Positions 46,712-58,891 of a DNA stretch of 64,000 nucleotides are shown here, piece after piece. The number at the start of each line of letters is the position of its first letter. The stretch's first letter is position 1. A program made the position numbers and the translations under genes. Origin of the DNA: Bolinopsis microptera (taxonomy: Eukaryota; Ctenophora; Tentaculata; Lobata; Bolinopsidae); the NCBI RefSeq assembly GCF_026151205.1, contig NC_087075.1, forward strand, positions 2,013,359 to 2,077,358, in the 5' to 3' direction. The notes below the pieces were generated by a model. That model ran no database searches. It had not been told where the DNA came from and saw nothing but the letters and a program-made list of their open reading frames with translations.

Positions 46712-47757
46712 CATTTTAACTACATTTTAACTACATTTTAACTACATTTTAACAACATTTTAACAACATTTTAACAACATTTTAACAACATTTTAACTAC
46801 ATTTTAACTACATTTTAACTACATTTTAACTACATTTTAACTACATTTTAACTACATTTTAACTACATTTTAACTACATTTTAACTACATTTTAACTACA
46901 TTTTAACTACATTTTAACTACATTTTAACTACATTTTAACTACATTTTAAGGGGGCAGGGGGGGTCTTCATGGAAATTTTCTCAAAATCGACTTTTTAGT
47001 TGTTTCTGATAGAGGGGAGTGATATCTATCAGATGCTTTTAATCCGATAGAAAAATATTGTTCCTAGCCGAAATTATCGCCGGTAAAAGGTCAGCGCTTG
47101 TGTGTAATTGTATTGCGCGAGCGATTTTTGATCGCGTGCCCTGAAAATCGAGTCTAAAAATCTATCTTCTCCTACATTTTTTGAGCAATCACCCTCAAAC
47201 TTTCAGGATATGTTCTAAGGATCATTTAGAAGGGATTGTCCGGGCAAAATTTTGAGATAGGCCTTTAAACATTTTTATTCGATTTTAAAAATCTTGGACC
47301 TCGAAAAAACGTCAAAAAACCAGGTCCAAGATTTTCAAAATCGAATAAAAAATGTTTAAAGGCCTAACTCAAAATTTTGCCCAGACAATCTCTTCTAAAT
47401 GATCCCTAGAACATATCCTGAAAGTTTGAGGGTGATTGCTCAAAAAATGTAGGAGGAGATTTTTAGACTCGATTTTCAGGGCACGCGATCAAAAATCGCT
47501 CGCGCAATACAATTACACACAAGCGCTGACCTTCTACCGGCGATAATTTCTGCTAGGAGCAATATTTTTCTATCGGATTAAAAGCATCTGATAGATATCA
47601 CTCCCATCTATCAGAAACAACTAAAAAGTCGATTTTGAGAAAATTTCCATGAAGACCCCCCCCCCCCCCCCCTGCCCCCTTAACTACATTTTAACTACAT
47701 TTTAACTACATTTAACTACATTTTAACTACATTTTAACTACATTTTAACTACATACA
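46712..47757. repeat. 12-bp minisatellite (ACTACATTTTAA) split by a foldback element
   Basis: Units run 46712-46950 and continue at 47680-47757, on either side of the inserted palindrome. The insertion postdates the array. Confidence 0.9.
46951..47679. mobile_element. 729-bp foldback element flanked by TTAA
   Basis: Two arms of about 350 bp are near-perfect inverted copies that meet around 47305-47320. The ends read GGGGGCAGGGGGGGTC and its complement, with TTAA at 46947-46950 and 47680-47683. TTAA duplication is the hallmark of piggyBac-type insertion; no transposase is coded. Confidence 0.88.
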
Positions 47758-47880
47758 TTAACACAACTTGCAACGGGATATAAGTTTTGGCAGCACGGGC
47801 CTACCATAAACATTTACCTTTGCCTGCAACATTGGTACCTAACAGCTTTTGAAAGGTTTTCAATCATGAGGTTTTCAATC

Positions 47881-48066
47881 ATTGAGCTACAATGCGATGA
47901 TAGTCGCACTGTATCGATGCTGTGTATTATTGAGCTACAATGCGATGATAGTCCCACTGTATCGATGCTGTGTATTATTGAGCTACAATGCGATGATAGT
48001 CGCACTGTATCGATGCTGTGCCTTATTGAGCTACAATGCGATGATAGTCGCACTGTATCGATACCT
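47881..48066. repeat. 48-bp tandem repeat, four units
   Basis: ATTGAGCTACAATGCGATGA plus TAGTCGCACTGTATCGATGC is repeated every 48 bp with few changes. It lies just downstream (transcript sense) of exon 7 of the duplicated ABCC block. Confidence 0.9.
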
Positions 48067-48159
48067 TCTTAAAACCTGACAGACACCACAGCTAACAGCA
48101 CTGCTGTCACAACATCATATTAATAAGATATAACTTATAATACATAAGTTTAACATTAC

Positions 48160-50160
48160 CTTAAGTACAGTATGAACTTGCCGATGTAGAACTGTCCCGG
48201 TACGAAGATTAAGAGAGATAAGAATCCAGGCAGAGCAGTGTAGAGACCCAGTTCTATGTGGAGCAGGAGAAATGATATCACCAGGATTACCCACAGGTAG
48301 AATACGATAAATACTGGTCCAATGTACTGAGATAAACAAGTTTTATTGTTCTAATTGGAGCGGGTTTATTGTTCTTCTAACAGATTAAATAATACATAGT
48401 ATAACATTTTCAAGAATCTGGAATTGAATAATATTGCTTTATAATAGAGAATAATGGACATTTACCTCATCCAGACGTTGAGCATCGTTAGTGATAAGGG
48501 TAACTATAAATCCAACTGATTTCTCTCCAATCTCTTTTTGGGAGATTCTGCAAGCCTTGAAATGAAAATAGTAAAGTAGTACAAAATATTTAAAATAAAA
48601 TGCAGAGTGCAGTTTATGTGAGCTTATGGCTGTGACATAAACATAATATTGATGGATAAGGATATTATCTTATTGCTTCAGATACCTATACTTAAAATGA
48701 ATCATTTAAAATAATATCTTTTACAAAAAAGCTATTGCCTATTCCTTCAATAAACTTCTAATACACTATTTCAAAAGGCCTTGCGTATGATTTCCTTTCC
48801 CACTGATGAGACAGTTTTGGTACAGTAAGGTAACTTGTGCACAAGTTATGTCACATGACATGAATATAATGAATCATCAAATGTAACAATTTTAACACTT
48901 TACGAAGAGTAGAATAAAAGCTCACTTTTCTGTAGATTAATCCTGTAACTGCAACTCTGATGGAGGTACCAAATCTTAAGACTTGGTAAAACAGCACATG
49001 CTTGAAGAATACCGATATGAGCTGTAAGGATACAAGTCCACCTGAACGCAAGAAAACGTTTAGTCATATGTTAAGTAATCAAATTACTATATTACATCAA
49101 AGATTGACTGTTAAAGAAACTTCCTGGTAGCAAGTAGTATTTTATAAATGGACGAAACAACAGAGAACAAATGGGAGAATAGCAAAGCACTATTGATTAA
49201 AACAAAAACAATTACTTGACCACATGAGAGCTGTTTCAAATGTCATGTTTGAAGCAGAGTCAAAGTAAGATGATATGCGGGCAATGAATAGAGGAAGGAT
49301 ACATCTCCCAGCAGTCTAGAAATATGCCAGTTAGTTTGATAGCGAGGACTAAAGCTTATTATACTTATTAGTGATAAGAAATCTTAGATTTATGAAGAAG
49401 GTGATGATACGAAATTCGGCAAGAAACTATAAGTATTTTAATCAAAACAACAGTCACAGTACATCTAAGCAATAGGCGAATATTATCCATATGAGGGTAT
49501 AGAGATGTCTCTTTATCAGGGTCACAAGGAGAGAAGGTCTTTTAGATTGCTCTAACTCCTTAAACCATTGCCTGGAAAAAATATGGATTTAAATTTTTTC
49601 GGGTTATTAAAGTTATGATATAATATGAATGTCTCTATTATTTTTCAAAGTATCTTGAATTTTAAAGGTTTGACCACTGCACAGGAATTTTTGGTGAGTA
49701 TTTTGATGGAGATAAAACTTAGGTTAAATAACCAAATATTGAGAGGCAATAAAACTATTGGACTGCAGTGAATGGGGACTTGCCACCCCATGGCAACATT
49801 AATGATGTATTTTGGTATAGTTTCCAAGGACTTTAAGGAAAATTTAATTTACTAGATCCACTAACTGTTCAAGGAGGGCGGTCAGTCGTTCACTTTGTAG
49901 TCTAGGATCGATTGGAATAACATCATCATCAGAGAAAGTTCTTTGAAAACCAACAGAAAGTATCTTCTGTACCCATCTGCATGGTAATTTCCATTCACGT
50001 GAAAACACATAATTTATCGTGAGTCAAAAAAATAAATATAAGGAATCTATAAAAAAACACATGTATAGAACAAAATTTAGGTACAAAAATGAACTCACAT
50101 GAATGTTATCCGGCTAAAATAACTGGCTTCGACTTCTGGATTACCGTTATCTACAACCAT
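48160..50160 (-). CDS. Duplicated ABCC 5' exon block (seven exons: N-terminus and first half of TMD1)
   Basis: Exons: 50160-50099 (MVVDNGNPEVEASYF), 49976-49866 (WVQKILSVG, DPRLQSERLTALLEQ), 49571-49463 (QWFKELEQSKRPSLL), 49315-49216 (CILPLFIARISSYF), 49041-48926 (FGTSIRVAVTGLIYRK), 48555-48466 (SQKEIGEKSVGFIV), 48326-48160 (YIGPVFIVFYLWVILV to FILYLR). The lengths 62, 111, 109, 100, 116, 90 and 167 nt and all phases equal those of exons 1-7 of the full gene. All seven frames are open and all donors are GT (GTGAGT, GTTAGT, GTACTG, GTAATT, GTGAGC, GTAAAT, GTAATG). No copy of exons 8-27 follows before the next block, so either this is a truncated duplicate or it is an alternative first half that splices to exon 8 at 33796, which has the right phase. 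Sequence divergence without stops favours retained function. Confidence 0.85.
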
Positions 50161-50390
50161 ATCACCTGCAAAATGGTTAAAAAAACTAAATTTTATAAAC
50201 AAAACAATGCAGATAAGCCAGCACTAATCCCAAATCGTAAGTACCGTGAATTAATCAAAGCAACCTTTATGAAGTATGTACAACTGTGCCAGACACTCAA
50301 ACATTCTCTCAGAAGCTATCACACTGAATATGTTGGGTTAAATTGAAAACAATGGAATGAGCCAAATGCAATTTTGTAGAGTAATATTTT
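50161..50390. promoter_or_regulatory. Region upstream of the duplicated ABCC block
   Basis: About 230 bp separate the ATG exon from the LINE insertion, and GCAG just before the ATG could be an acceptor. No core promoter motif is obvious. Confidence 0.25.
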
Positions 50391-52225
50391 TAAAAGCACT
50401 GGCCCAGACGGACATCATCCAAAGCTGCTTAAGTACCTAGCTGGAGATGCTAGTTTTGTAACAGCTCTTACAAAATTATTTAGTGCCTGTAGTGATACTG
50501 GAAATCTTCCAGAGGTATGGAAGTCTGCATCTGTAGTTGCACTTTTTAAAAAGGGCTCTAAGTCTGACCCTCTTAACTATAGACCAGTTTCTCTCACTTG
50601 TATTCTTTGTAAAGTTTATGAACAGTTAACAGTTTGTTAAATCCCATGTGTTAGAATTTTTAGAAGATCGTATTTCAAAGGACCAACATGGGTTTGTTAA
50701 AGGAAAATCTTGTTTGTCAAATCTTTTGGAGACTTTCGACACTATACTTAATTTAATAGATGAAGGTGCTCCTGTGGACTTATTTTATTTTGATTTTAGT
50801 AAAGCTTTCGATTCTGTTCCCCATTATCGCTTGATTAACAAGCTAGAGAGTCTAGGGATAACTGGTAAAGTTTTAGATGTAATTACAGATTTTATCTCAA
50901 ATAGAACTATGAGAGTGTGTGTAGAAGGTGAGACTTCAGAGTGGAAGATTGTATGGTCAGGAGTTCCCCAGGGATCAGTCCTTGGACCATTACTATTTGT
51001 GTTATTTATTAATGATTTACCAGATAACATTAAAAGTAAAGTTAAAATATTTGCTGATGATCTTAAGCTTATAGCTAATGCCTCCGAGCATGAAACTATA
51101 GTTAATGATCTGAACGAACTAGAGATGTGGGAGAGTAAATGGCTTTTAAAGTTTAATCCTACTAAGTGTTCGGTAATGCATTTAGATGTTAACGATAACC
51201 CAAGATCAAGTTATTCTCTTAATGGAGTTACATTGGCAGAATCTGTACAGGAAAAAGACTTGGGAGTTATAACCCATAACTCTCTGCTTTGGAATGAACA
51301 GATTAAGGCTTCAATATCTAAAGCCAACAGAATGATATGTTGGATTGTTAGAAATCTGATTATCAGGGAAAAATCTGTGATGATATCAATTTACAAAGCT
51401 TTGATAAGACCCCATTTAGATTATTGTGTTCAATTGTGGAATCCAGTTGCCGCTCATGGAAGTTGGGGGATCATCTTGGAGCTGGAGAGCGTCCAGAGGC
51501 GGTTTACCCGTCTGATTGACGAGGTGGGTACTCTTCCATACAGTTGTCGACTGGAAATCCTCAATTTAACAACGCTGGCAGAGCGGCGAATACGTGGGGA
51601 CCTCATTGAATCTTTTAAAATGATAAGTGGTTTGACCAATTACGGAGCTGGTTTGTTCAGTATGAGCAGATCTGGTCTTAATGTGGTATCAAACAGTAGA
51701 TGCAGTAAAATTAGCAGTAAAATGAAGAAAGTCCACAGTTCTTTTCTTCCGGAGAGGGTGAGACCATATTGGAACAAGCTCCCCTCGGATGTCAAGAATT
51801 GTGGGACTGTGTTAAGTTTTAAATTAAGATTAGAGGCTTTTAAAAAAGAGACTATTTTAAATGGATCTGTAAATGATAGTCATTTTTGGTATGTTTCGGA
51901 CGAAGTATTAGGAAAGATTGAGGGATTAAATTATGCTACTAATAAAGAGAAGCACAATGAATATCTTGTGTGTAATCCTCATGTTGCTAAAAAACTGTGT
52001 TAAGTTTTAAATTAAGATTAGATGCTTTTAAAAAAGAGACTATTTTAAACGGATCTGTAAAAGTTAGTCATTTTTGGTATGTTTCGGACGAAGTATTAGG
52101 AAAGATTGAGGGATTAAATTAAGCTACTAATAAAGAGAAGCACAATGAATATCTTGTGTGTAATCCTCATGTTGCTAAAAAACGCTTTATCAACTTATAT
52201 AGTAGTGGAAAGTATGTAAATTAGA
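50391..52225 (+). pseudogene. 5'-truncated CR1/L2-like LINE reverse transcriptase with two damaging duplications
   Basis: Sequence from 50392 reads GPDGHHPKLLKYLAG and LFKKGSKSDPLNYRPVSL. A 7-nt tandem duplication (AACAGTT, 50621-50634) shifts the frame. The frame 50648-52003 continues with the palm (YFDFSKAFDSVPH), GVPQGSVLGPL, the catalytic FADD box and a C-terminus with WNKLPSDVKN. A tandem duplication of about 190 bp (from about 51809 and again from about 51999) adds a premature stop; the original end (KRFINLYSSGKYVN) is visible after it. The endonuclease is missing. It is a dead copy inserted near the duplicated ABCC start. Confidence 0.88.
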
Positions 52226-52957
52226 TTCATTTTAACTTGGTTGTTTAGGCCAATAGATTAAAGATAATTTTTAAACTTTAGTAGATATATTTTTGATGAT
52301 GTGTAATGATGTTTGTGTCATTATATTTTGATTTGATTTATGATTTGATTTAGAGTTTATGGATTCAGTTAAACAAAAATTCAGTTAAACAAAAATTCAA
52401 TTTTATGCCATTTATTACAGAGTAAACAAGTTTACAATAAATCAATTTGATATTTAAAGGAATCCTAATTCAATGTGTAGTATGGTTGTCACTCTTTAAA
52501 TAGATTAGATATAGGTTGACGGGGCAAAGGAGTGTGCGTGCTGTTCGCTATTGCTCACACCAAACGGCAACCTAGTAAATGTTTTGTATGGACACCGGTC
52601 TCCATCATGATACAAAATTAGGATTGTAGAATTTATTGTATAACTTTTAGTGTAGTGGAGGGAGCGGTGTGGTGCATTAATAGAGTGACAGCCTACTGAA
52701 TTAGAGTTGTTTTTAAGTGAGCATAATGGGTATATTTTGGACGTAAAGGCTTTACTATGGCAACTTTAAAATTGGTTCTTTTAATCATCAATTAAATATC
52801 ACTTTAAAAATAGACGCAGTTTATATCTCCGCCAAAAGCATCACATTTTAGCATTAATGCGCGTAGTTTTCTCAACTATTTTCACAGTCGCGCCTTCCTG
52901 AAGTTACATTAAACAGCCTGTACATTGAAATTAGTACTATACTAGTATTCTGCTTGC
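52226..52957. other. LINE tail and spacer
   Basis: AT-rich 3' sequence of the plus-strand LINE (about to 52400) and non-coding spacer. ATTCAGTTAAACAAAA occurs twice near 52365-52400. Confidence 0.4.
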
Positions 52958-53416
52958 TGTTGAATTAGAATTAGAATTAGAATTAGAATCAAATTTACAC
53001 AGCAATACAATAAGAATAAAAAATAATTTAAGAAGCTTCAATCTGCTGTGGAGGACATTCAAGTCAGTCGAAAACTGTTAGCAGAACACCCTTCTAGGGA
53101 CATAAGGATATAGTATGTAAAACATAATGAGTAATAAATTAATGAGTGATAAAATAAGATATGATTTAACAGTGAACTGTGGGCATGAAGGTAACAATTA
53201 AGATTACATAGATGCCCACTTTGGGATTACGTTAGTAATGTTATTTACAGTTATATACAGAGAAGTATAGAACAATAATAGATTGGCAATGATAACAAAT
53301 GGGAACGAGTAAAGGAGATGTTTAAAGTTCTATACTTCTGGAAATAGGTCATATATTAACGCAGGGGGCCTTTCCACCCGACAAAAACTCCAGCACCTTA
53401 AAATTTGTTTCAGTTG

Positions 53417-56395
53417 TCACATAGCTAGAGTGTAGAAATAGTCGAAACTATTGTTTATTTCATAGGATGAGACTCCTTGAATTACATCTGACATAAATTT
53501 AGATTTCATATATTGTGAGAATTTTACACTACATTCTATAGTCCTTATGTTCTCTGGAATTGTATTCCAACATTTTGCACCTAAATATGTAAAGGTTTTG
53601 TGTGTTCTGGATTTTTGAATATAAAGGTTGCACCTCTCAGCATCACGTGATCCTCCGGATACATAAGAAAATTTATCTGTGAATGATGATGGTGCAGCCT
53701 CATTAAGAATTTTATACATATACGTTGATAGATGGAGTTGTCTTCTTAAGTGTAAGGGTAACCACTTCATATTTCGATATACATTTACTGATGGTTCCTG
53801 CCAATGAACATCCAGAGCAATTTTTGCTACTTTCTTGTATAATACATCAAGAGAATTAAGTTTGGTTTTGGCAGCCCTAGACCATATTATATCCAGGTAG
53901 TCAAATTGGGGGAGCATAAGAGCATTTACAAACATTTTTCTATATTTCAGTGGAAGAAGATTTTTCGACCTGTATAATGCCCCTATTCTTTTGGCAATTT
54001 TTGATTTCACATAATCAATATGGTCTTGAAAGTTCAATAAATTGTCTATCATGAGACCTAAATATTTTTGAGATTTAGTTTCTTCTATAAATAGGCATTC
54101 TTTTTCCAAATCCAGAGGGATTGACAACGTGTCCAGATTAGGTGATCTATCAAATACAATGAATGAAGATTTTGCAGCATTTAGACTCAGCTTGTTGATT
54201 CTAAGCCATTCATACACAATTTTCATATCCTTAATTACATTCTCATATATGCCTCGGGATATGTTATCAAAATATAGTGCACTGTCATCTGCAAATAAGT
54301 AAACAGTAGATTGTGTGCAATTTCTACTGAGATCATTTATGAATAAACTAAATAGAATTGGTCCTAATATGCTACCCTGTGGCACACCTGTTTTAACAGG
54401 GAGTGATGTGCTTACATTACCACGTATTTTGGTGTGCTGCTTTCTGTCCCCAAGGTAGCTTTTGAACCACTTTATGACAAAGCCATCAACTCCATAATAC
54501 TTAAGTTTTTTCAATAAAATATTATGGCTTACTGTGTCAAAGGCCTTTTTAATATCTAAGAATACGATTGCAGGTTTCTTCTGTGATTCCTTAGACGTAA
54601 ATATTTTATCAAATAGATTAAGCATTAGAAAAGTGGTGGAATGATCTTTTCTAAATCCATACTGATTGTTGGTAAGTAGTTTATTTGTTTCAACATACTC
54701 TGTGAGCTGTTGGTTAACAAAATATTCTATGCATTTTCCAAGTAGGGGGAGTATGGATATTGGCCGGTAGTTATTTGGATCATTAGGGTCACCAGTTTTA
54801 AGAATTGGAGTGACTGATGCAATTTTACATGCCAACGGCATTGTTCCACTTTTCATACTAAGGTTTATAATATGAGCTACTGGATCGATGATTTGGGGAA
54901 TAATATACTTATATACTTTAATAGGCATGATATCGTTAATAGATTTATCTGATGGTATACTGAGTATATATTCTTTTACTTGTTCAACAGTCACCTCTTC
55001 GAATACAGAGAGTTTACACTCTGGTGGAGGCGGCATATATTCTAGAAAGTCGTCTGAATCCTTTTCCTTAATTGATTCTTGTAATATTGTACCAACTGTG
55101 GCAAAATGCAGGTTAACTCCGTTAACATTTAAGTTGCTTGGGGAAGAGCTACTTATTTTTCCAGGTAAGTTTGAAGCATGTTTGATAGTTTTCCAAATAC
55201 CTTTCAAATCGTTTTTTGCACTTTTCACAGTAAGGTCCTGAACAATATTTGTACGTCTGTTTTCTTTGGATAATTTTGTCACATAGTTTCTTTGGGGACG
55301 ATAGTTATCCCACGAAGTAGAGAATTTCTTATGTAGTTCACTTTTTCTGCAGTTACATATTCCATTAATACACTTACACTTGAATTTGTTTAATTGTCCT
55401 AAACACTTTTTATACTTTCTGAAAAGCATCTTCTTCTTCCGTATTTCTGCCAACAGTACTTTAGAGGGATTACAAAGAAAGTTACTATTACATTTAATCT
55501 GTTTAGGTGGACAGTAATTATCATACGATTCCTGGATGTGATGATTAAGTCCATCTAGCGCATGGTCTACATTAGTACAGCTTAGAATATTACTGTAGTT
55601 ACTGCAGGATCCCAGAAAATAGCTTAAGGCTTTTAGATTGTTTAAGGAGTGGTCTCTGATAAGGACCTTCTGGAACTTACTAGCTTTATTTACTTTAAAG
55701 TCGAGAACACATTTGAGAGCTTGGTGATCTCCTATTCTATCATCAAGTACTTTACACTCTATGAAATTAGAGTAACAGTTAGTCATTACAACATCTATTG
55801 TGCTCTGCGTTATTCTACCATCTAAGTTTGCAACTCTAGTAATTCCTGTAACAGTCTGTATCATTCCAAAGAGCTTCATTGTTATATCTAACTTTTTATA
55901 ATCTAGATCAGATAAAGAGTTTTGGTTAACATTAACATCGCCAATCCATATTACTTTCTTACCTTGAAGTTTCATCATACATTCAGTCATATAATCAAGG
56001 AAAGTATCTAGATGACAAAAGTTTTGTGATCTGTAGAAGCAGCAAATGTAAAGATTGGCGTCCTTGAGTTGTATCCATATAGCTTCGATTTTAGAAATAT
56101 CAGAGTAGGTTATATCTAAATTGAGTAATTTGTGGTTAACATTTTGGTTGATCAATATACCACACCCTCCTCTTCCTCTATCGTTAGGTCTATCACACCT
56201 TATAAAATAAAGTTTAAGGGGAAGTTAAGTGTACTAGTGTCTATATCAGATTTAAGGTTTGTCTCATTAATTCCAATTATGTCAAGCTTTTCGCGAAATA
56301 TTAGCTCCTGTAGTTCGAGAGTTTTTGCCAGATTAGTCAGGCCACCCTGTATATTACATAGACCAAGAGAGAGATTATCGTTTATTGAGGTACGA
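53417..56395 (-). CDS. LINE ORF2: endonuclease plus reverse transcriptase (one frameshift near 56,200)
   Basis: The main frame 56155-53417 is 912 residues. Residues 1-150 are an AP-endonuclease-like EEP domain (GDVNVN near 72, TIDVVMTN near 119, GDHQAL near 142). Its start is in another frame upstream (56395-56200: NIQGGLTNLAKTLEL, LDIIGINETNL), so a small deletion or insertion breaks it. Residues 440-690 are the reverse transcriptase: LKTGDPNDPNNYRPISIL, VFLDIKKAFDTV, GVPQGSILGPIL, FADD at 621-624. Residues 259-271 hold a cysteine-rich knuckle-like patch. The C-terminus has HKTFTYLGAKCWNTIP, typical of CR1/L2 relatives. No ATG is seen at the true 5' end, and a TAG lies just upstream. The single break suggests a young copy. 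Confidence 0.92.
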
Positions 56396-56703
56396 ATAAG
56401 GTTAAACCAAAGCTAATGGGGAACAAATCCACATGCAGTCTCCTCAAGTAGACTAAGTTTCAAATCATGTCATACATATGATTTAAATTGGATTTCGGAT
56501 CAGCAATCATACTGCAGTTTAAAACATAAAATTTAACAGCATAAAATAGTAACTCACTTCTGTTTGTGATAAATATAGCTTGGGAGATATAAAAACGTTA
56601 AGTTATTAGAAATTTGTGCTGATCTAACATTTTAAACCAGATAAAACAGTAATCCTGTTATTATTCATGTTGATACCCTTGGATTATAGAATTTTAATAA
56701 GGT

Positions 56704-58623
56704 TTAACACAAGTGAGTTACATATTTGAGATGCTTACCAAGCCTGGCAATTCCTAACTTATTAAGGTGCACATTGTCATGGCCCCTGCCAAAATACTTG
56801 TCCTTTCTATTATAATTTAAAGTAAAGAGATTATTTTCATGTTCTGTGTTAATGTATATTAGCCCATGCTTATAACACATATTCTCTAAGAATCGATTAA
56901 GTCCCTGCACTATGATGTTCTTACTAGTGACAGCTCTAGGCAGAATATTTAAGATATATATTTTTGCATTATTAAATTCTGCCCACAATTTTTGAACAAA
57001 TTCTTCCATGTCATTGGTGGCACTGTTGAAGTTCATTGTGTTGAGGTCAATTGGATCAACACAGTTAGTACCAGTTAGTAAAACAACCTTTTTAACCTTT
57101 TCTTTGTTGAGAACTTTGAACTGACTGTCGCTAAAGAGTCTTTGGGACATTTGGATTGAGTTGGCCCCTGGGTAGAAAAATACTTTGGCCTTCTGAGATG
57201 AAGAGCTCAACAGTTTTTCATTCAGATGCCTAAACATGCTGCTGCTGATATAAACTGTGCTCACATCGTTGGGTGTCTCCTTTTCGAACAATTGTTGTCT
57301 GTTAACATGCCGCCCTGATTGATGCAGATGGGGTGGTGGAGATGTATAGGGTGGGGTTAGAGGTCGGTGCTGATAAGCACCATTCGTTTTCCTTGATGGA
57401 TGAACTATAAACTCATCTTCTTGATAAGGTACATAGCCGCTGGAGTTGGAGATGTTTTCATATGGGTCATGGTAATTGTCATTGCACATGTTGGTTGGTG
57501 TACTTGTTAATCTTTGGACAACAGCTACAGGTTTGATCAGTCTGAATGTGATACTGATCCTTTTGTTTGTACAAGATGGTTGAGTACAGATTTCATGTCT
57601 GTAATGAAGCTGGGATTTTTTAGACATGATACAAACATCCCCATGCTTTAGATCTAGGGCAGACACCACTTTTCCTGTTTGAATTTCTGTGAACTGCATC
57701 GTCCTAGAGGCACCCAGAGAAACTGTTACAATATAAGAGTTTTCATCGATGCATTCTTCATTATCACTATGGATAGGCATGCATTCTGTCCCAGTACTGT
57801 AGTAGTTTACGAGAGCACTGTTGTAAACATAATCCGGGAGTAACACATCAAGATATGAACAGATAGCAGCCAGATAGGACTGATGTGGTATCTCCTTCGC
57901 CTCGTGACTTCCCCCATTATACACATATGGGAAGTCCCCAAAGTAAGCTGTTTTCCTATTTTGAAACTGGTGGCTAAAATCCAATTCTCTCAGGAAGATG
58001 TCTAAGGAGAATTTTTGAAACGGTGCCTGATCAATGAGTTCAACAGGTGGTATGATAATGTCAGGGCTTTCGTCATTTACACTTAAGGCCACACTAGATA
58101 TGGGTGTTACATCTATTTCAGCATAATACTTGCCACTCCATGGATTGACAGATCCTGTACTCCCACTGATTTGATTTTCTGTGTTGTTGGAAATGATAGA
58201 ATCTGGTGCTTCAATGATGCCATCACTATTGATTAGCATGAAAGATTCAGGCACCTCGCATTCACTGTCATATTCAATCTGATCGTTTTCAAATTCTGTC
58301 TGAACTGCAACATCTGAACACCTATCCAGGACAGCCCGATAATCTATTGACTGATTGGTACTTTGATGTAACAACGTACCAATAATCTCTGCTATAGTCT
58401 GAGAAGTTTGAACAATGTCTTCTAGGATGATCACTTTCCGCTCGAGAAACTTGACATGAGATTTGAGTGCAGTACAGTTTTTGCATTTTTGATCACATTC
58501 CGACAATAGTTTTCCAAAAAATGTTTCCATTGAATCGTCCATGATATTGAGTTGATGATTTGAATTAAGTTGTTGATTTGAATTGAAGCAAATTGAAGAG
58601 TTCACATGTGAGATTTGTTCCAT
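56704..58623 (-). CDS. LINE ORF1: AlkB-like dioxygenase plus SGNH esterase-like domain
   Basis: This is an intact 639-residue frame. Residues about 45-85 form a probable coiled coil. Residues about 200-365 read as an AlkB-type 2-oxoglutarate/Fe(II) dioxygenase: NYYSTGTECMPIHSDNE (HxD at His285/Asp287), IVTVSLGASRTMQF, LDLKHGDVCIMS, distal His343 in YRHEI, and RISITFR (Arg355, Arg361). This is the full ordered motif set of that family, which removes alkyl groups from nucleic-acid bases or acts on other substrates. Residues about 455-635 resemble an SGNH hydrolase: SSSMF block, GTNC block near 518, and DNVHLNKLG near 616 (Asp616/His619). Esterase domains are known in ORF1 of some CR1/L2 LINEs; AlkB with it is unusual. 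The Ser is in an SSS context rather than GDS, so activity is uncertain. It lies upstream of ORF2 on the same strand. Confidence 0.88.
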   Translation of the reverse strand: MEQISHVNSSICFNSNQQLNSNHQLNIMDDSMETFFGKLLSECDQKCKNCTALKSHVKFLERKVIILEDIVQTSQTIAEIIGTLLHQSTNQSIDYRAVLDRCSDVAVQTEFENDQIEYDSECEVPESFMLINSDGIIEAPDSIISNNTENQISGSTGSVNPWSGKYYAEIDVTPISSVALSVNDESPDIIIPPVELIDQAPFQKFSLDIFLRELDFSHQFQNRKTAYFGDFPYVYNGGSHEAKEIPHQSYLAAICSYLDVLLPDYVYNSALVNYYSTGTECMPIHSDNEECIDENSYIVTVSLGASRTMQFTEIQTGKVVSALDLKHGDVCIMSKKSQLHYRHEICTQPSCTNKRISITFRLIKPVAVVQRLTSTPTNMCNDNYHDPYENISNSSGYVPYQEDEFIVHPSRKTNGAYQHRPLTPPYTSPPPHLHQSGRHVNRQQLFEKETPNDVSTVYISSSMFRHLNEKLLSSSSQKAKVFFYPGANSIQMSQRLFSDSQFKVLNKEKVKKVVLLTGTNCVDPIDLNTMNFNSATNDMEEFVQKLWAEFNNAKIYILNILPRAVTSKNIIVQGLNRFLENMCYKHGLIYINTEHENNLFTLNYNRKDKYFGRGHDNVHLNKLGIARLGKHLKYVTHLC

Positions 58624-58891
58624 TCCATTAACGTTACATTCGTATTACATTCGTATTACTTTGGTCATACCTCAAATTATTTGTTATATAGTAGTGTTGA
58701 AAGTATTAAAACTGATAGTTTTCCAAATACCTTTCAAATCGTTGTATTAATAGTAATAGAAAACAATTAAAAATTGTCAAGGAATTGATTTGAAATGAAA
58801 TAACACAAAATATATTTAAATAATACAACTTATAGTGACGAACAAAAAATCTGAATTAAACATCATCAACTAGAGAGTCTTGAAATTCTGC

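Larger units (their letters stand above)
52958..58670 (-). mobile_element. Nearly full-length CR1/L2-like LINE with two ORFs
   Basis: The element runs on the minus strand: ORF1 58623-56704, a gap of about 300 bp, then ORF2 (endonuclease and reverse transcriptase) to 53417, a 3' untranslated region of about 430 bp, and a short TTCTAA-type microsatellite tail at 52961-52990. Short 3' repeat tails rather than long poly(A) are usual for CR1/L2 elements. The 5' end is not sharply defined. A segment of about 30 bp at 58711-58743 duplicates 55186-55212 inside ORF2 in the same orientation. Confidence 0.82.
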
